In this document: positions 1 to 5,048 of the stretch, piece by piece
Position numbering within the stretch: position 1 is the stretch's first letter
Layout: every line of letters starts with the position of its first letter
Source of the DNA: Thermoplasmata archaeon
Lineage (GTDB): Archaea; Thermoplasmatota; Thermoplasmata; Thermoplasmatales; GCA-001856825
Assembly (NCBI GenBank): GCA_021792355.1
Contig: JAJYUV010000074.1
Coordinates: 1 to 5,190 of the forward strand
Length of the DNA: 5,190 nt
Direction: 5' to 3'
The notes under the pieces: model-generated
Told to the model about the DNA's origin: nothing
Database searches by the model: none
What the model saw: only the letters and a program-made list of their open reading frames with translations
Translations under genes and position numbers: made by a program

Positions 1-587
1 TCAGGTCTCCTGTTTATAACATAAGGGAGGCAGAGTTTCTGTGCTATGCTCTTCATTATCTGCATGTATTCTGCCATCTGCTTTTCTGAATCTTCCAGGT
101 CCACATGAGCGGTGTGAGCCTCAAAAAAGTGAATCTCACGATCGCGTATGAATGCCCGCGTGTGCTTTGTTTCGTACCTGTATGTCGTTACAATCTGATA
201 GAGTTTAAGCGGAAGATCGGTGTGCGCCCTTATCCAGAGTGAAAACATAGGATACATCGCTGCTTCGCTTGTAGGTCTTAATGCGAGATCAACCTCAAGG
301 GGCTCTATTCCTCCCTTTGTGACCCAGAAAACCTGTCCTTCAAATCCCTTCACATGCTCGAACTCAACAGAAAGCTGGTCTCTGGAGATAAGAAGAGGAA
401 ACATTGATTCCTGGAATCCATATGAGTTAACCTCGCTTCTGATAATACCATCTACAAGGCTAACAAGCTTGAAACCATACGGGGGAAGCACATTCATACC
501 CTTTACGGGGTATCGCTTGTCAACGAGTGATGCGGCTTCTATAATTTCGTTGTACCATTCTCCTCCAGTGTTTTTCTTGTTGATCAT
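1..587 (-). CDS. proS: Prolyl-tRNA synthetase, archaeal type (N-terminal part, cut by window edge)
   Basis: Class II aminoacyl-tRNA synthetase that activates proline with ATP and charges tRNA-Pro in the cytosol. The window holds residues 1-195; the family is usually about 480 residues, so motif 3, the anticodon-binding domain and the C-terminal domain lie beyond the left edge. Visible landmarks: the motif 1 region around residues 33-70 (LPPYGFKLV, then EVNSYGFQESMFPLLI), the RPTSE proline/ATP-site loop at 104-108, and motif 2 at about 136-161 (YRYETKHTRAF, then REIHFFEAHTAH). The EAHTAH signature is typical of archaeal/eukaryotic-type ProRS. The ATG at 587 is chosen because an in-frame TAG lies three codons upstream. 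A TATA-like element sits about 28 bases upstream with no Shine-Dalgarno between, so the mRNA is probably leaderless. The gene is divergent from the M20 gene. I see no frameshift or missing catalytic residue in the visible part. Confidence 0.96.
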   Translation of the reverse strand, partial: MINKKNTGGEWYNEIIEAASLVDKRYPVKGMNVLPPYGFKLVSLVDGIIRSEVNSYGFQESMFPLLISRDQLSVEFEHVKGFEGQVFWVTKGGIEPLEVDLALRPTSEAAMYPMFSLWIRAHTDLPLKLYQIVTTYRYETKHTRAFIRDREIHFFEAHTAHVDLEDSEKQMAEYMQIMKSIAQKLCLPYVINRRP

Positions 588-606
588 CTTCGGCTAGGTA
601 TTTTCT

Positions 607-622
607 CTCTATATATAATTAT
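607..622 (-). promoter_or_regulatory. TATA-box promoter of proS
   Basis: Read on the minus strand, this A/T-rich stretch contains AATTATATAT, centred near 615. That is about 28 bases upstream of the proS ATG, the distance at which archaeal TBP/TFB promoters place transcription start at or next to the start codon. No GGAGG-like motif lies between it and the ATG. The box is inferred from sequence and spacing only. Confidence 0.55.
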
Positions 623-828
623 GAAACGATCTGCCTTTACTTTAAAGCAAAAGACTTTAACTTCAAGGGGCACTCCAAAATACCTGAAAGGAACTTATTC
701 AGTGAAAAAGCTAGCAATGTCTGCCTCAACGTTATATTAGAGAACATTTCCAAAAAGAAAGAAACCCAACTAAAGTAAAATATTATCGAAAGAATGCAGA
801 TAAATCACACCAGAACTGAACCGTAAGT

Positions 829-843
829 AAAAAATTAAAATAC
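829..843 (+). promoter_or_regulatory. TATA-box promoter of the M20 hydrolase gene
   Basis: The A/T block AAAAATTAAAATAC is centred near 836, about 28 bases upstream of the ATG at 864, and no Shine-Dalgarno motif follows. This fits a leaderless archaeal transcript. A second A/T block (AAAATATTATC, about 777-787) lies too far upstream to place transcription start at the ATG. The rest of the divergent spacer (about 623-828) shows no gene or RNA that I can support. It does hold two direct copies of ACTTTAA at 639-645 and 654-660, of unknown meaning. Confidence 0.45.
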
Positions 844-863
844 GTTGTATTGCATAACTTGGC

Positions 864-2057
864 ATGGACGCACAAGTTGAGACAGATTTTGAAACGGCCG
901 TTAGGATTTATCGCAGGCTCATACCTCTTAAATCAATTTCCCCATCATCTGGAGGCGAGGGAGAATCGAAGAAAGCAGACGAAATATGCAAAATACTCGA
1001 AGAGATGGGTTTCCCAAATTATGACAGATATAATTTTAAGGACGAAAACGGTTTTTCCAGACCAAACATAACGCTTAGGGTCGGTGACAAGCAAAAGACC
1101 TTGTGGATAATTTCGCACATAGATGTTGTTCCGGAAGGCTCCCTTGATTTATGGACCAGGCCGCCATTCACTGCTAGTGTCGAAGGGGGCAAGATATATG
1201 GCAGAGGCTCTGCCGATAATGGCGAAGGCATAGTTTCTTCTCTGTTGATTTTGAAGAATCTGCAGAGAGATAAGATGAAATACAATCTCGGTCTTGCATT
1301 TGTAGCTGACGAGGAGACGGGCAGCAAATATGGAATTGCCCAGCTTCTTGATACCGGGATTTTTAAGGAGGAGGATCTTGTCGTTGTACCGGACTCCGGG
1401 ACCGAGGATGGCAACGTTATAGAAGTTGCTGAAAAAAGCATCCTCTGGTTAAAGGTCGTTGTCAATGGCAAGCAGGGACATGCAAGCAGGCCGGATCTCG
1501 CAATCAACGCATCAAAACTCGGCATGATGTTCATGCTCTCCCTTGAAAAGAGCCTGCATGAAAAGTTCAACGCATCGGACAAGACATTTGAGTATCCATT
1601 GTCTACATTTTCCATAACTAAGCATGAAAAAAATGTGGATAACATCAATACTATCCCGGGAAAAGACACGTTTTACCTGGATTCCCGTATCCTCCCTGTT
1701 TACGATCTTGATTCCGTGATGGATTTTATCAAAGAAGAGGCATTGAAATTTACACAATCAAATAATGTGAAGATTGAAGTTACGCCCTATCAAAAGGAAC
1801 AGGCCCCACCGAATACAAAGACCTCATCTGAAATCTATACTCTGCTCAGCAAGGCTGTAAAAACAGTGTTGAACAAGGATGCTGTGCCAGTTGGAATTGG
1901 CGGAGGGACCTGTGCCGCATTCTTCAGGAGAAAGGGGATAAACGCTGTTGTATGGGGCATTTCGGTGGATGACACATATCACAAGCCCGATGAGTACGTT
2001 GTTGTCGATAATGTCGTCAAGGCTGCTGAAGTGGAAGAAGCAATGCTATACGCCTAG
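864..2057 (+). CDS. M20-family metallohydrolase (ArgE/DapE/carboxypeptidase-like)
   Basis: A cytosolic dizinc amidase/peptidase of 397 residues, a normal length for the family, with no signal peptide. The predicted metal site is complete: H85 and D87 in SHIDVVP, bridging D118 in GRGSADNGEG, catalytic base E150 and ligand E151 in ADEETGS, D177 in PDSGT, and H373 in YHKPDE. H206 in GKQGHASRPD belongs to the lid/dimerization domain (about 195-300), which interrupts the two halves of the catalytic domain and normally completes the active site of the partner subunit. A glycine-rich loop, GIGGGTC, sits at 344-350 and usually contacts substrate carboxylate. Family members cleave N-acyl amino acids, succinyl-diaminopimelate or C-terminal amino acids. 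The substrate cannot be read from the sequence, and no arginine or lysine biosynthesis gene is adjacent, so I give no symbol. The ATG at 864 fits the promoter spacing. The stop overlaps that of convergent nadM. Confidence 0.92.
   Translation: MDAQVETDFETAVRIYRRLIPLKSISPSSGGEGESKKADEICKILEEMGFPNYDRYNFKDENGFSRPNITLRVGDKQKTLWIISHIDVVPEGSLDLWTRPPFTASVEGGKIYGRGSADNGEGIVSSLLILKNLQRDKMKYNLGLAFVADEETGSKYGIAQLLDTGIFKEEDLVVVPDSGTEDGNVIEVAEKSILWLKVVVNGKQGHASRPDLAINASKLGMMFMLSLEKSLHEKFNASDKTFEYPLSTFSITKHEKNVDNINTIPGKDTFYLDSRILPVYDLDSVMDFIKEEALKFTQSNNVKIEVTPYQKEQAPPNTKTSSEIYTLLSKAVKTVLNKDAVPVGIGGGTCAAFFRRKGINAVVWGISVDDTYHKPDEYVVVDNVVKAAEVEEAMLYA
2054..2057. other. CTAG shared by two convergent stop codons
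   Basis: The plus-strand TAG (2055-2057) ends the M20 gene and the minus-strand TAG (2056-2054) ends nadM. The two convergent genes therefore overlap by the self-complementary tetranucleotide CTAG. There is no intergenic space, and I see no poly-T terminator before either transcript enters the other gene, so the 3' ends of the two mRNAs are likely to be mutually antisense. Confidence 0.9.
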
Positions 2058-2566
2058 TCCCCGTCTGACTGTGAAAGATCGCGTATTCTCTGCGGGCCAT
2101 CTATCTCCTTTATTATCCTGGCGACCGGCTTGGGTACAAACTGTTCCCAGTCATCGCCCTTCAGTATCCTCTCTCTTATCCGAGTTCCGGACCAGTCAGA
2201 ACGATTCAGGAGTTTCAGCGATTCAACTCTGTAATTCTTCTCCTTGAAAAGCCTCTTTACAAGCGAGTTGTTCGTGTAAACTATGTCGAACCTGGGAGTT
2301 AGAGCCTCCACATGGGCTACCCATAGCGGATTGGAATTCACGTCCTCAATAGGAACAAGATAGAAATTGCTGATCTTTGCCTCTTCCAGTGTCTCTGAAA
2401 TCATCAGGTGTCTCTCTCCTGCCGTGAATGGATCCTTGAGCGTGTGCGAGTACTGTGCACTTCCTATCCCAATAATAACGGAGGAATTCCTTTCCAAGAC
2501 AGTTTTAATTATTTCGAAATGTCCATTGTGGAAGGGTTGGAACCTCCCCACTATCAGCGCTCGCAT
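2054..2566 (-). CDS. nadM: Nicotinamide-nucleotide adenylyltransferase, archaeal NadM type
   Basis: Joins NMN and ATP to give NAD+ and pyrophosphate (EC 2.7.7.1), the last adenylylation step of NAD biosynthesis in the cytosol. The 170-residue length is typical of archaeal NMNAT. The nucleotidyltransferase signature GRFQPFHNGH is at 7-16, with the HxGH histidines H13 and H16. IGIGSAQYSH (32-41) and DPFTAGER (45-52) are archaeal NMNAT hallmarks. W82 lies in the NPLWVAHVEALTP segment, and the C-terminal phosphate-binding motif reads SGTRIR (126-131), where many relatives have SGTEIR or SGTEVR; the second arginine, R131, is kept. The ATG at 2566 starts directly on the signature fold, and a TATA box 22-24 bases upstream suggests a leaderless mRNA. 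It lies 31 bases downstream of the permease stop, so read-through from that operon is also possible. Function is not obviously linked to the exporter. Confidence 0.96.
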   Translation of the reverse strand: MRALIVGRFQPFHNGHFEIIKTVLERNSSVIIGIGSAQYSHTLKDPFTAGERHLMISETLEEAKISNFYLVPIEDVNSNPLWVAHVEALTPRFDIVYTNNSLVKRLFKEKNYRVESLKLLNRSDWSGTRIRERILKGDDWEQFVPKPVARIIKEIDGPQRIRDLSQSDGD

Positions 2567-2582
2567 GTACCCGGAATGCCTC

Positions 2583-2594
2583 TTAAATATATTG
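2583..2594 (-). promoter_or_regulatory. TATA-box promoter of nadM
   Basis: Read on the minus strand, CAATATATTTAA is centred near 2589, about 22-24 bases upstream of the nadM ATG (2566). It begins only four bases after the permease stop codon, inside the 31-base gap. The nearest GAGG (2582-2579) is 12 bases from the ATG, too far for a good Shine-Dalgarno site, which favours leaderless initiation from this promoter. Confidence 0.5.
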
Positions 2595-2597
2595 TTA

Positions 2598-3404
2598 TTA
2601 GTCTCTTATCTCCTTTTCTGCCATATATGCTGTGAAGAGTATTAGTGCCACTGCAAGGATAGCAAGTCCGCCGAGCCACCATCCTATCTGTGTCCACTGC
2701 GAAAGCGTTGTGGCATTTCCGTATATTATGACAGTTCTCATCGCCTCTGCAGACCAAGATATAGGATTGTACTTCGCAATGTTCGAAAGCCATGTTGCCA
2801 TCATTCCAGGCGCAAACATGGCGTAGCTGGCAAACATAAGGGGAAGATTAACAAGGTTCACTATTCCGAAAATCGAATTCATGTTGGTCATTCTGATTGC
2901 TATCACGCTGAAAATCGACGAAAATATGAATGATACAAGAACAATAGCGGCTACAATCACAAGGGCGTCAAATATATTGAATCCATTCTCGAAAACCAGG
3001 CCATTTGGTATTACAAGAGCAGCTACAATCAGGATCAATGCCTGTGGAAGTATCCTGAACGTTGCAGAAAGTATCTTTGACAGGACTATAGAACTTCTCC
3101 TTATGGGTGATGACAGGAACCTTCCCATGGGTCCGAGCCTTCGGTCAAAGATAATGTTAGTGCCAGCGAACATTGCCGTGAATAGTCCTGTAATCGTCAG
3201 AACACCCCCAACGATGTATGTTATATAGTCATGAGCCCCGTCAAGAATTGCGGAAGAGGCAGCCGGGAAGAACTTAGTAATATCAAAAGCACTGCCAAAA
3301 AGGGCTATCCAGAAGAATGGCTGTATTAAACCTGTAATAAGGAATACCGGATTCCTGTACCATTTCTTAAGCTCCCTCATCGTAAGTGGACCAAGGCCGC
3401 TCAC
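2598..3404 (-). CDS. ABC-2 type transporter permease (DrrB/YadH-like)
   Basis: Integral membrane subunit of an ABC exporter. The protein has 268 residues and about six hydrophobic helices (roughly 19-40, 60-84, 112-135, 144-170, 177-197 and 239-260), the usual ABC-2 layout. The cytosolic stretch FDRRLGPMGRFLSSPI (86-101) and the segment YNPISWSAEAMR (212-223) are characteristic of this family, whose relatives export drugs, lipids or polysaccharides. It should pair with the ATPase encoded just upstream. The start is GTG at 3404, overlapping the ATPase stop as GTGA, with a strong Shine-Dalgarno site 7 bases upstream. An ATG eight codons further in (3380) is possible but lacks that support. The N-terminal MRELKKWYRNP is the typical cytosolic lead-in. 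The cargo cannot be deduced from sequence. The gene is intact. Confidence 0.94.
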   Translation of the reverse strand: MSGLGPLTMRELKKWYRNPVFLITGLIQPFFWIALFGSAFDITKFFPAASSAILDGAHDYITYIVGGVLTITGLFTAMFAGTNIIFDRRLGPMGRFLSSPIRRSSIVLSKILSATFRILPQALILIVAALVIPNGLVFENGFNIFDALVIVAAIVLVSFIFSSIFSVIAIRMTNMNSIFGIVNLVNLPLMFASYAMFAPGMMATWLSNIAKYNPISWSAEAMRTVIIYGNATTLSQWTQIGWWLGGLAILAVALILFTAYMAEKEIRD

Positions 3405-4393
3405 CTTCTCAACCTCCTCATATTCATCATCGCCTTGCGTGCGTCGCCCGGATCCTCTGCCCTGATATCCTTTCCGGTATATTCGAGAAATACTTCATCA
3501 AGAGACGGCTTCTGCACAGTCAACTTAACAGTTGAGAGTCCCTTTGAAGATATATAATTTATAACCTCAGGAAGGGAACTGTCAGCGTTTTCTACCTTAA
3601 TTCTGACGCTGTTCGGTCCGGAATCTGTCACCTCAACAGCGTTGGGAAGTCTCTTCATAGTATCAGCATCTTCCTGCGTCTTAAATGTCACAGTAACGAC
3701 ATCTCCCTTGAGCGATGCCTTCAGCTCTTGCGGTGTGCCAGTTATCATGATCTGACCATGGTCAATTATTGAAACCCTGTCGGCAAGTGCATCTATCTCT
3801 TCCAGATAGTGAGATGTTAGTATTATTGTGACATCAAGCTTCTTCTGTATTTCCCTGACGTAATTCCACATCTGTGTTCTTGTCTGAACGTCCAGTCCCA
3901 GGGTCGGTTCATCAAGAAAGAGAATCTTTGGTTCATTCACTAATCCGACTATTAGTTCAAGCCTTTTACGCATTCCACCAGAATAACCACGGACAAGCCT
4001 GTTCGCAGGCTCCTCCATGTCTACCAGGTCCAGGAGTCTTACTATTCTCTCCTCTGCGACCTCTCTTGGTACATCGTAGAATTGTGAAACCATAAACAGG
4101 TTTTCCTTTCCAGTAAGGTCCTCGTCTGCTGTCAGGTCCTGTGGCACTACGCCTATTGTCTTCCGTACGCCAAGTGAGTCCTTGACTATGTCCAGGCCGG
4201 CAACTTCTGCAGTACCGGAGGTTGGCGCTATTCTGGTAGTCAGCATGTTTATAGTTGTAGTCTTGCCAGCACCATTCGGGCCAAGAAGCCCATAAATCTC
4301 GCCTTCATTGATGCTTATGTTCAAGTTCTCAACTGCCTTTATATGCCCATGGTAAATCTTAGTCAGATTCTCAGTCTTAATTATCTCAGTCAT
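3401..4393 (-). CDS. ABC transporter ATP-binding protein (DrrA-like exporter ATPase)
   Basis: Cytosolic ATPase that powers the adjacent ABC-2 permease. The 330 residues fit the DrrA/CcmA-like family with its C-terminal extension. The nucleotide-binding domain is complete: Walker A GPNGAGKTT at 38-46, Q-loop Q85 in VVPQD, signature YSGGM at 137-141, Walker B ILFLDE at 157-162, D-loop around TLGLD at 164-168, and H-loop H195 in TSH. From about 230 onward lies the small C-terminal domain found in DrrA-type proteins (DUF4162-like), ending in the conserved PSLDEVFLEYTGKDIR (296-311). A short charged tail follows, closing in MRRLRR. The ATG at 4393 overlaps the padR stop as ATGA and is preceded by AAAGGAG, with a 10-base spacer. 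The family is known for drug, antibiotic or lipid export; the substrate here is unknown. All catalytic motifs are present, so I expect an active enzyme. Confidence 0.96.
   Translation of the reverse strand: MTEIIKTENLTKIYHGHIKAVENLNISINEGEIYGLLGPNGAGKTTTINMLTTRIAPTSGTAEVAGLDIVKDSLGVRKTIGVVPQDLTADEDLTGKENLFMVSQFYDVPREVAEERIVRLLDLVDMEEPANRLVRGYSGGMRKRLELIVGLVNEPKILFLDEPTLGLDVQTRTQMWNYVREIQKKLDVTIILTSHYLEEIDALADRVSIIDHGQIMITGTPQELKASLKGDVVTVTFKTQEDADTMKRLPNAVEVTDSGPNSVRIKVENADSSLPEVINYISSKGLSTVKLTVQKPSLDEVFLEYTGKDIRAEDPGDARKAMMNMRRLRR
3412..3419 (-). promoter_or_regulatory. Shine-Dalgarno site of the ABC permease, inside the ATPase gene
   Basis: On the minus strand this reads GAGGAGGT, a near-perfect complement of the 16S rRNA 3' end, 7 bases before the GTG at 3404. 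It supports the GTG start and translational coupling to the ATPase. The same bases encode part of the arginine-rich MRRLRR tail of the ATPase. Confidence 0.8.
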
Positions 4394-4860
4394 TGATTCT
4401 TTGCTCCTTTTTTTTGTTTCCCCTTATTATCTAAGGAATTACAGAATTGAACAAGTTTGTCCGAAATTCCCCTTATTCTTGGTTCCAAGTCGCCAATATA
4501 GGTCCTCATATCATCCAGATAGTCAAGATAACTCTCCAGTTCATCGACAGCTTTTTCCAGTTTTTGTGAAACATCGGTGCCATTCACCGGAGAACCTGGT
4601 GAAAGGCCTATTGTAGAACTTCCTTCTTCAGTAAGATGATAGAAACCATCTTTCCTGGAAACCAAACCTTCTTTTTCTAGTGCTTTCAGTAGCGGATATA
4701 TGGTTCCTGGGCTAGGTCTCCAGAATCCCCAAGACGCCTTCTCTATGGAATCTATTACGTCAATACCTCTCTTTGGTCCGTTGGAAAGCATAAATAGGAC
4801 ATGCCAGCGTAAACCGCCGTGACGCTTGAAGACTTGTTCGGGCCCGAGTCCCTTCATCAT
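4390..4860 (-). CDS. PadR-family transcriptional regulator
   Basis: DNA-binding regulator of 156 residues, first gene of the exporter operon. A winged helix-turn-helix occupies about residues 15-82. The family's recognition-helix signature is clear in RPSPGTIYPLLKALEKEGLV (48-67), followed by the wing, DGFYHLTEEG (71-80). A polar linker (about 83-96) leads to a helical, charged segment (about 97-145) that probably forms the C-terminal dimerization coil, and the protein ends in a lysine-rich tail. PadR proteins often repress a neighbouring multidrug exporter and release DNA on binding its substrate; the direct link to an ABC-2 transporter fits this, but repression and ligand are inferred. Two adjacent ATG codons (4860 and 4857) could start it. 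A GGTGA at 4869-4865 is better spaced (7 bases) for the second. A palindrome overlapping the promoter is a candidate operator. Confidence 0.93.
   Translation of the reverse strand: MMKGLGPEQVFKRHGGLRWHVLFMLSNGPKRGIDVIDSIEKASWGFWRPSPGTIYPLLKALEKEGLVSRKDGFYHLTEEGSSTIGLSPGSPVNGTDVSQKLEKAVDELESYLDYLDDMRTYIGDLEPRIRGISDKLVQFCNSLDNKGKQKKGAKNQ
4404..4410 (-). promoter_or_regulatory. Shine-Dalgarno site of the ABC ATPase, inside padR
   Basis: On the minus strand this reads AAAGGAG, ending 10 bases before the ATPase ATG at 4393, a slightly long but usable spacing. It lies in the last codons of padR, directly after a run of eight A residues. Together with the ATGA overlap it indicates that the ATPase is translated by coupling to padR. 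Confidence 0.65.
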
Positions 4861-4878
4861 GGTTTCACCAGGGGTGGA

Positions 4879-4892
4879 TATCGATTTCGATA
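4879..4892. repeat. 14-bp inverted repeat, candidate operator of the padR operon
   Basis: TATCGA and TCGATA form a perfect 6-bp inverted repeat around a TT spacer. It overlaps the TATA-like element and lies between it and the padR start, where a bound dimer would block TBP or RNA polymerase. It does not match the ATGT-N8-ACAT pattern reported for several bacterial PadR proteins, so assignment to this PadR is inference from position alone. Confidence 0.45.
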
Positions 4893-4900
4893 ATATACAT
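4891..4900 (-). promoter_or_regulatory. TATA-like promoter of the padR-ABC operon
   Basis: The minus strand reads ATGTATATTA, centred near 4894-4895 and about 34 bases upstream of the padR ATG. This would leave a leader of roughly 5-10 bases, unlike the other promoters here, which appear leaderless. No better A/T box lies closer to the start codon. Confidence 0.45.
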
Positions 4901-4939
4901 TTCTGGGGGTTAATCCATGAGTTTATCTGCGGCTCCTTG

Positions 4940-4951
4940 CATCATTTGATG
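4940..4951. repeat. 12-bp inverted repeat in the divergent spacer
   Basis: CATCA and TGATG form a perfect 5-bp inverted repeat with a TT spacer. Its half-site (ATCA) resembles the ATCGA of the 14-bp repeat at 4879-4892, and the two share the TT centre. It lies between the divergent padR and exported-protein promoters. It may be a second regulator site or chance. Confidence 0.25.
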
Positions 4952-4963
4952 GATAAAGCTATG

Positions 4964-4983
4964 ATCTATGATGATAAATAGAT
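4964..4983. repeat. Short inverted repeat upstream of the exported-protein gene
   Basis: ATCTAT and ATAGAT are perfect 6-bp arms separated by 8 bases. The repeat lies about 30 bases upstream of the TATA box of the plus-strand gene. It is too weak to act as a stem-loop terminator and has no T-tract. Its role is unknown. Confidence 0.25.
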
Positions 4984-5010
4984 TCAGAAGGAATAGGAAT
5001 AATTTGGAGC

Positions 5011-5026
5011 ATAAATATATATTTAT
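5011..5026 (+). promoter_or_regulatory. TATA promoter of the exported-protein gene (16-bp perfect palindrome)
   Basis: ATAAATATATATTTAT is a perfect 16-bp palindrome of A and T only, centred about 30 bases upstream of the ATG at 5049. It is the strongest TATA-like element in the window. With no Shine-Dalgarno before the ATG, it suggests a leaderless or nearly leaderless, well-expressed transcript. Confidence 0.55.
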
Positions 5027-5048
5027 ACATGCATATTATCATACCAAA

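Noticed and set aside
220..597. Plus-strand open frame antisense to proS
   Set aside because: The opposite strand encodes unmistakable ProRS motifs; this frame gives low-complexity protein without recognisable features and is a shadow.
780..791. A 12-base string ATATTATCGAAA here recurs on the minus strand in the padR promoter (4896-4885)
   Set aside because: For an A/T-rich 5-kb window a 12-base match between strands is expected by chance, and only half of the padR palindrome is shared.
1019..1669. Long (216-codon) minus-strand open frame inside the M20 gene
   Set aside because: It lies fully antisense to a gene with an intact M20 active site, has no promoter or Shine-Dalgarno support, and its translation shows no family motif.
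4408..4415. T8 tract on the plus strand as a transcription terminator
   Set aside because: It lies inside padR on the minus strand, where it encodes lysines; no plus-strand gene ends nearby, so there is nothing for it to terminate.
4898..4909. Possible PadR operator of the ATGT-N8-ACAT type near the padR promoter
   Set aside because: A single ATGT is present on the minus strand, but no ACAT lies 8 bases away in either direction.
4968..4974. ATGATGA, a match to the box C motif of archaeal C/D sRNAs
   Set aside because: No CTGA box D, D' or second box C follows at suitable spacing on either strand, so a C/D sRNA is not supported.
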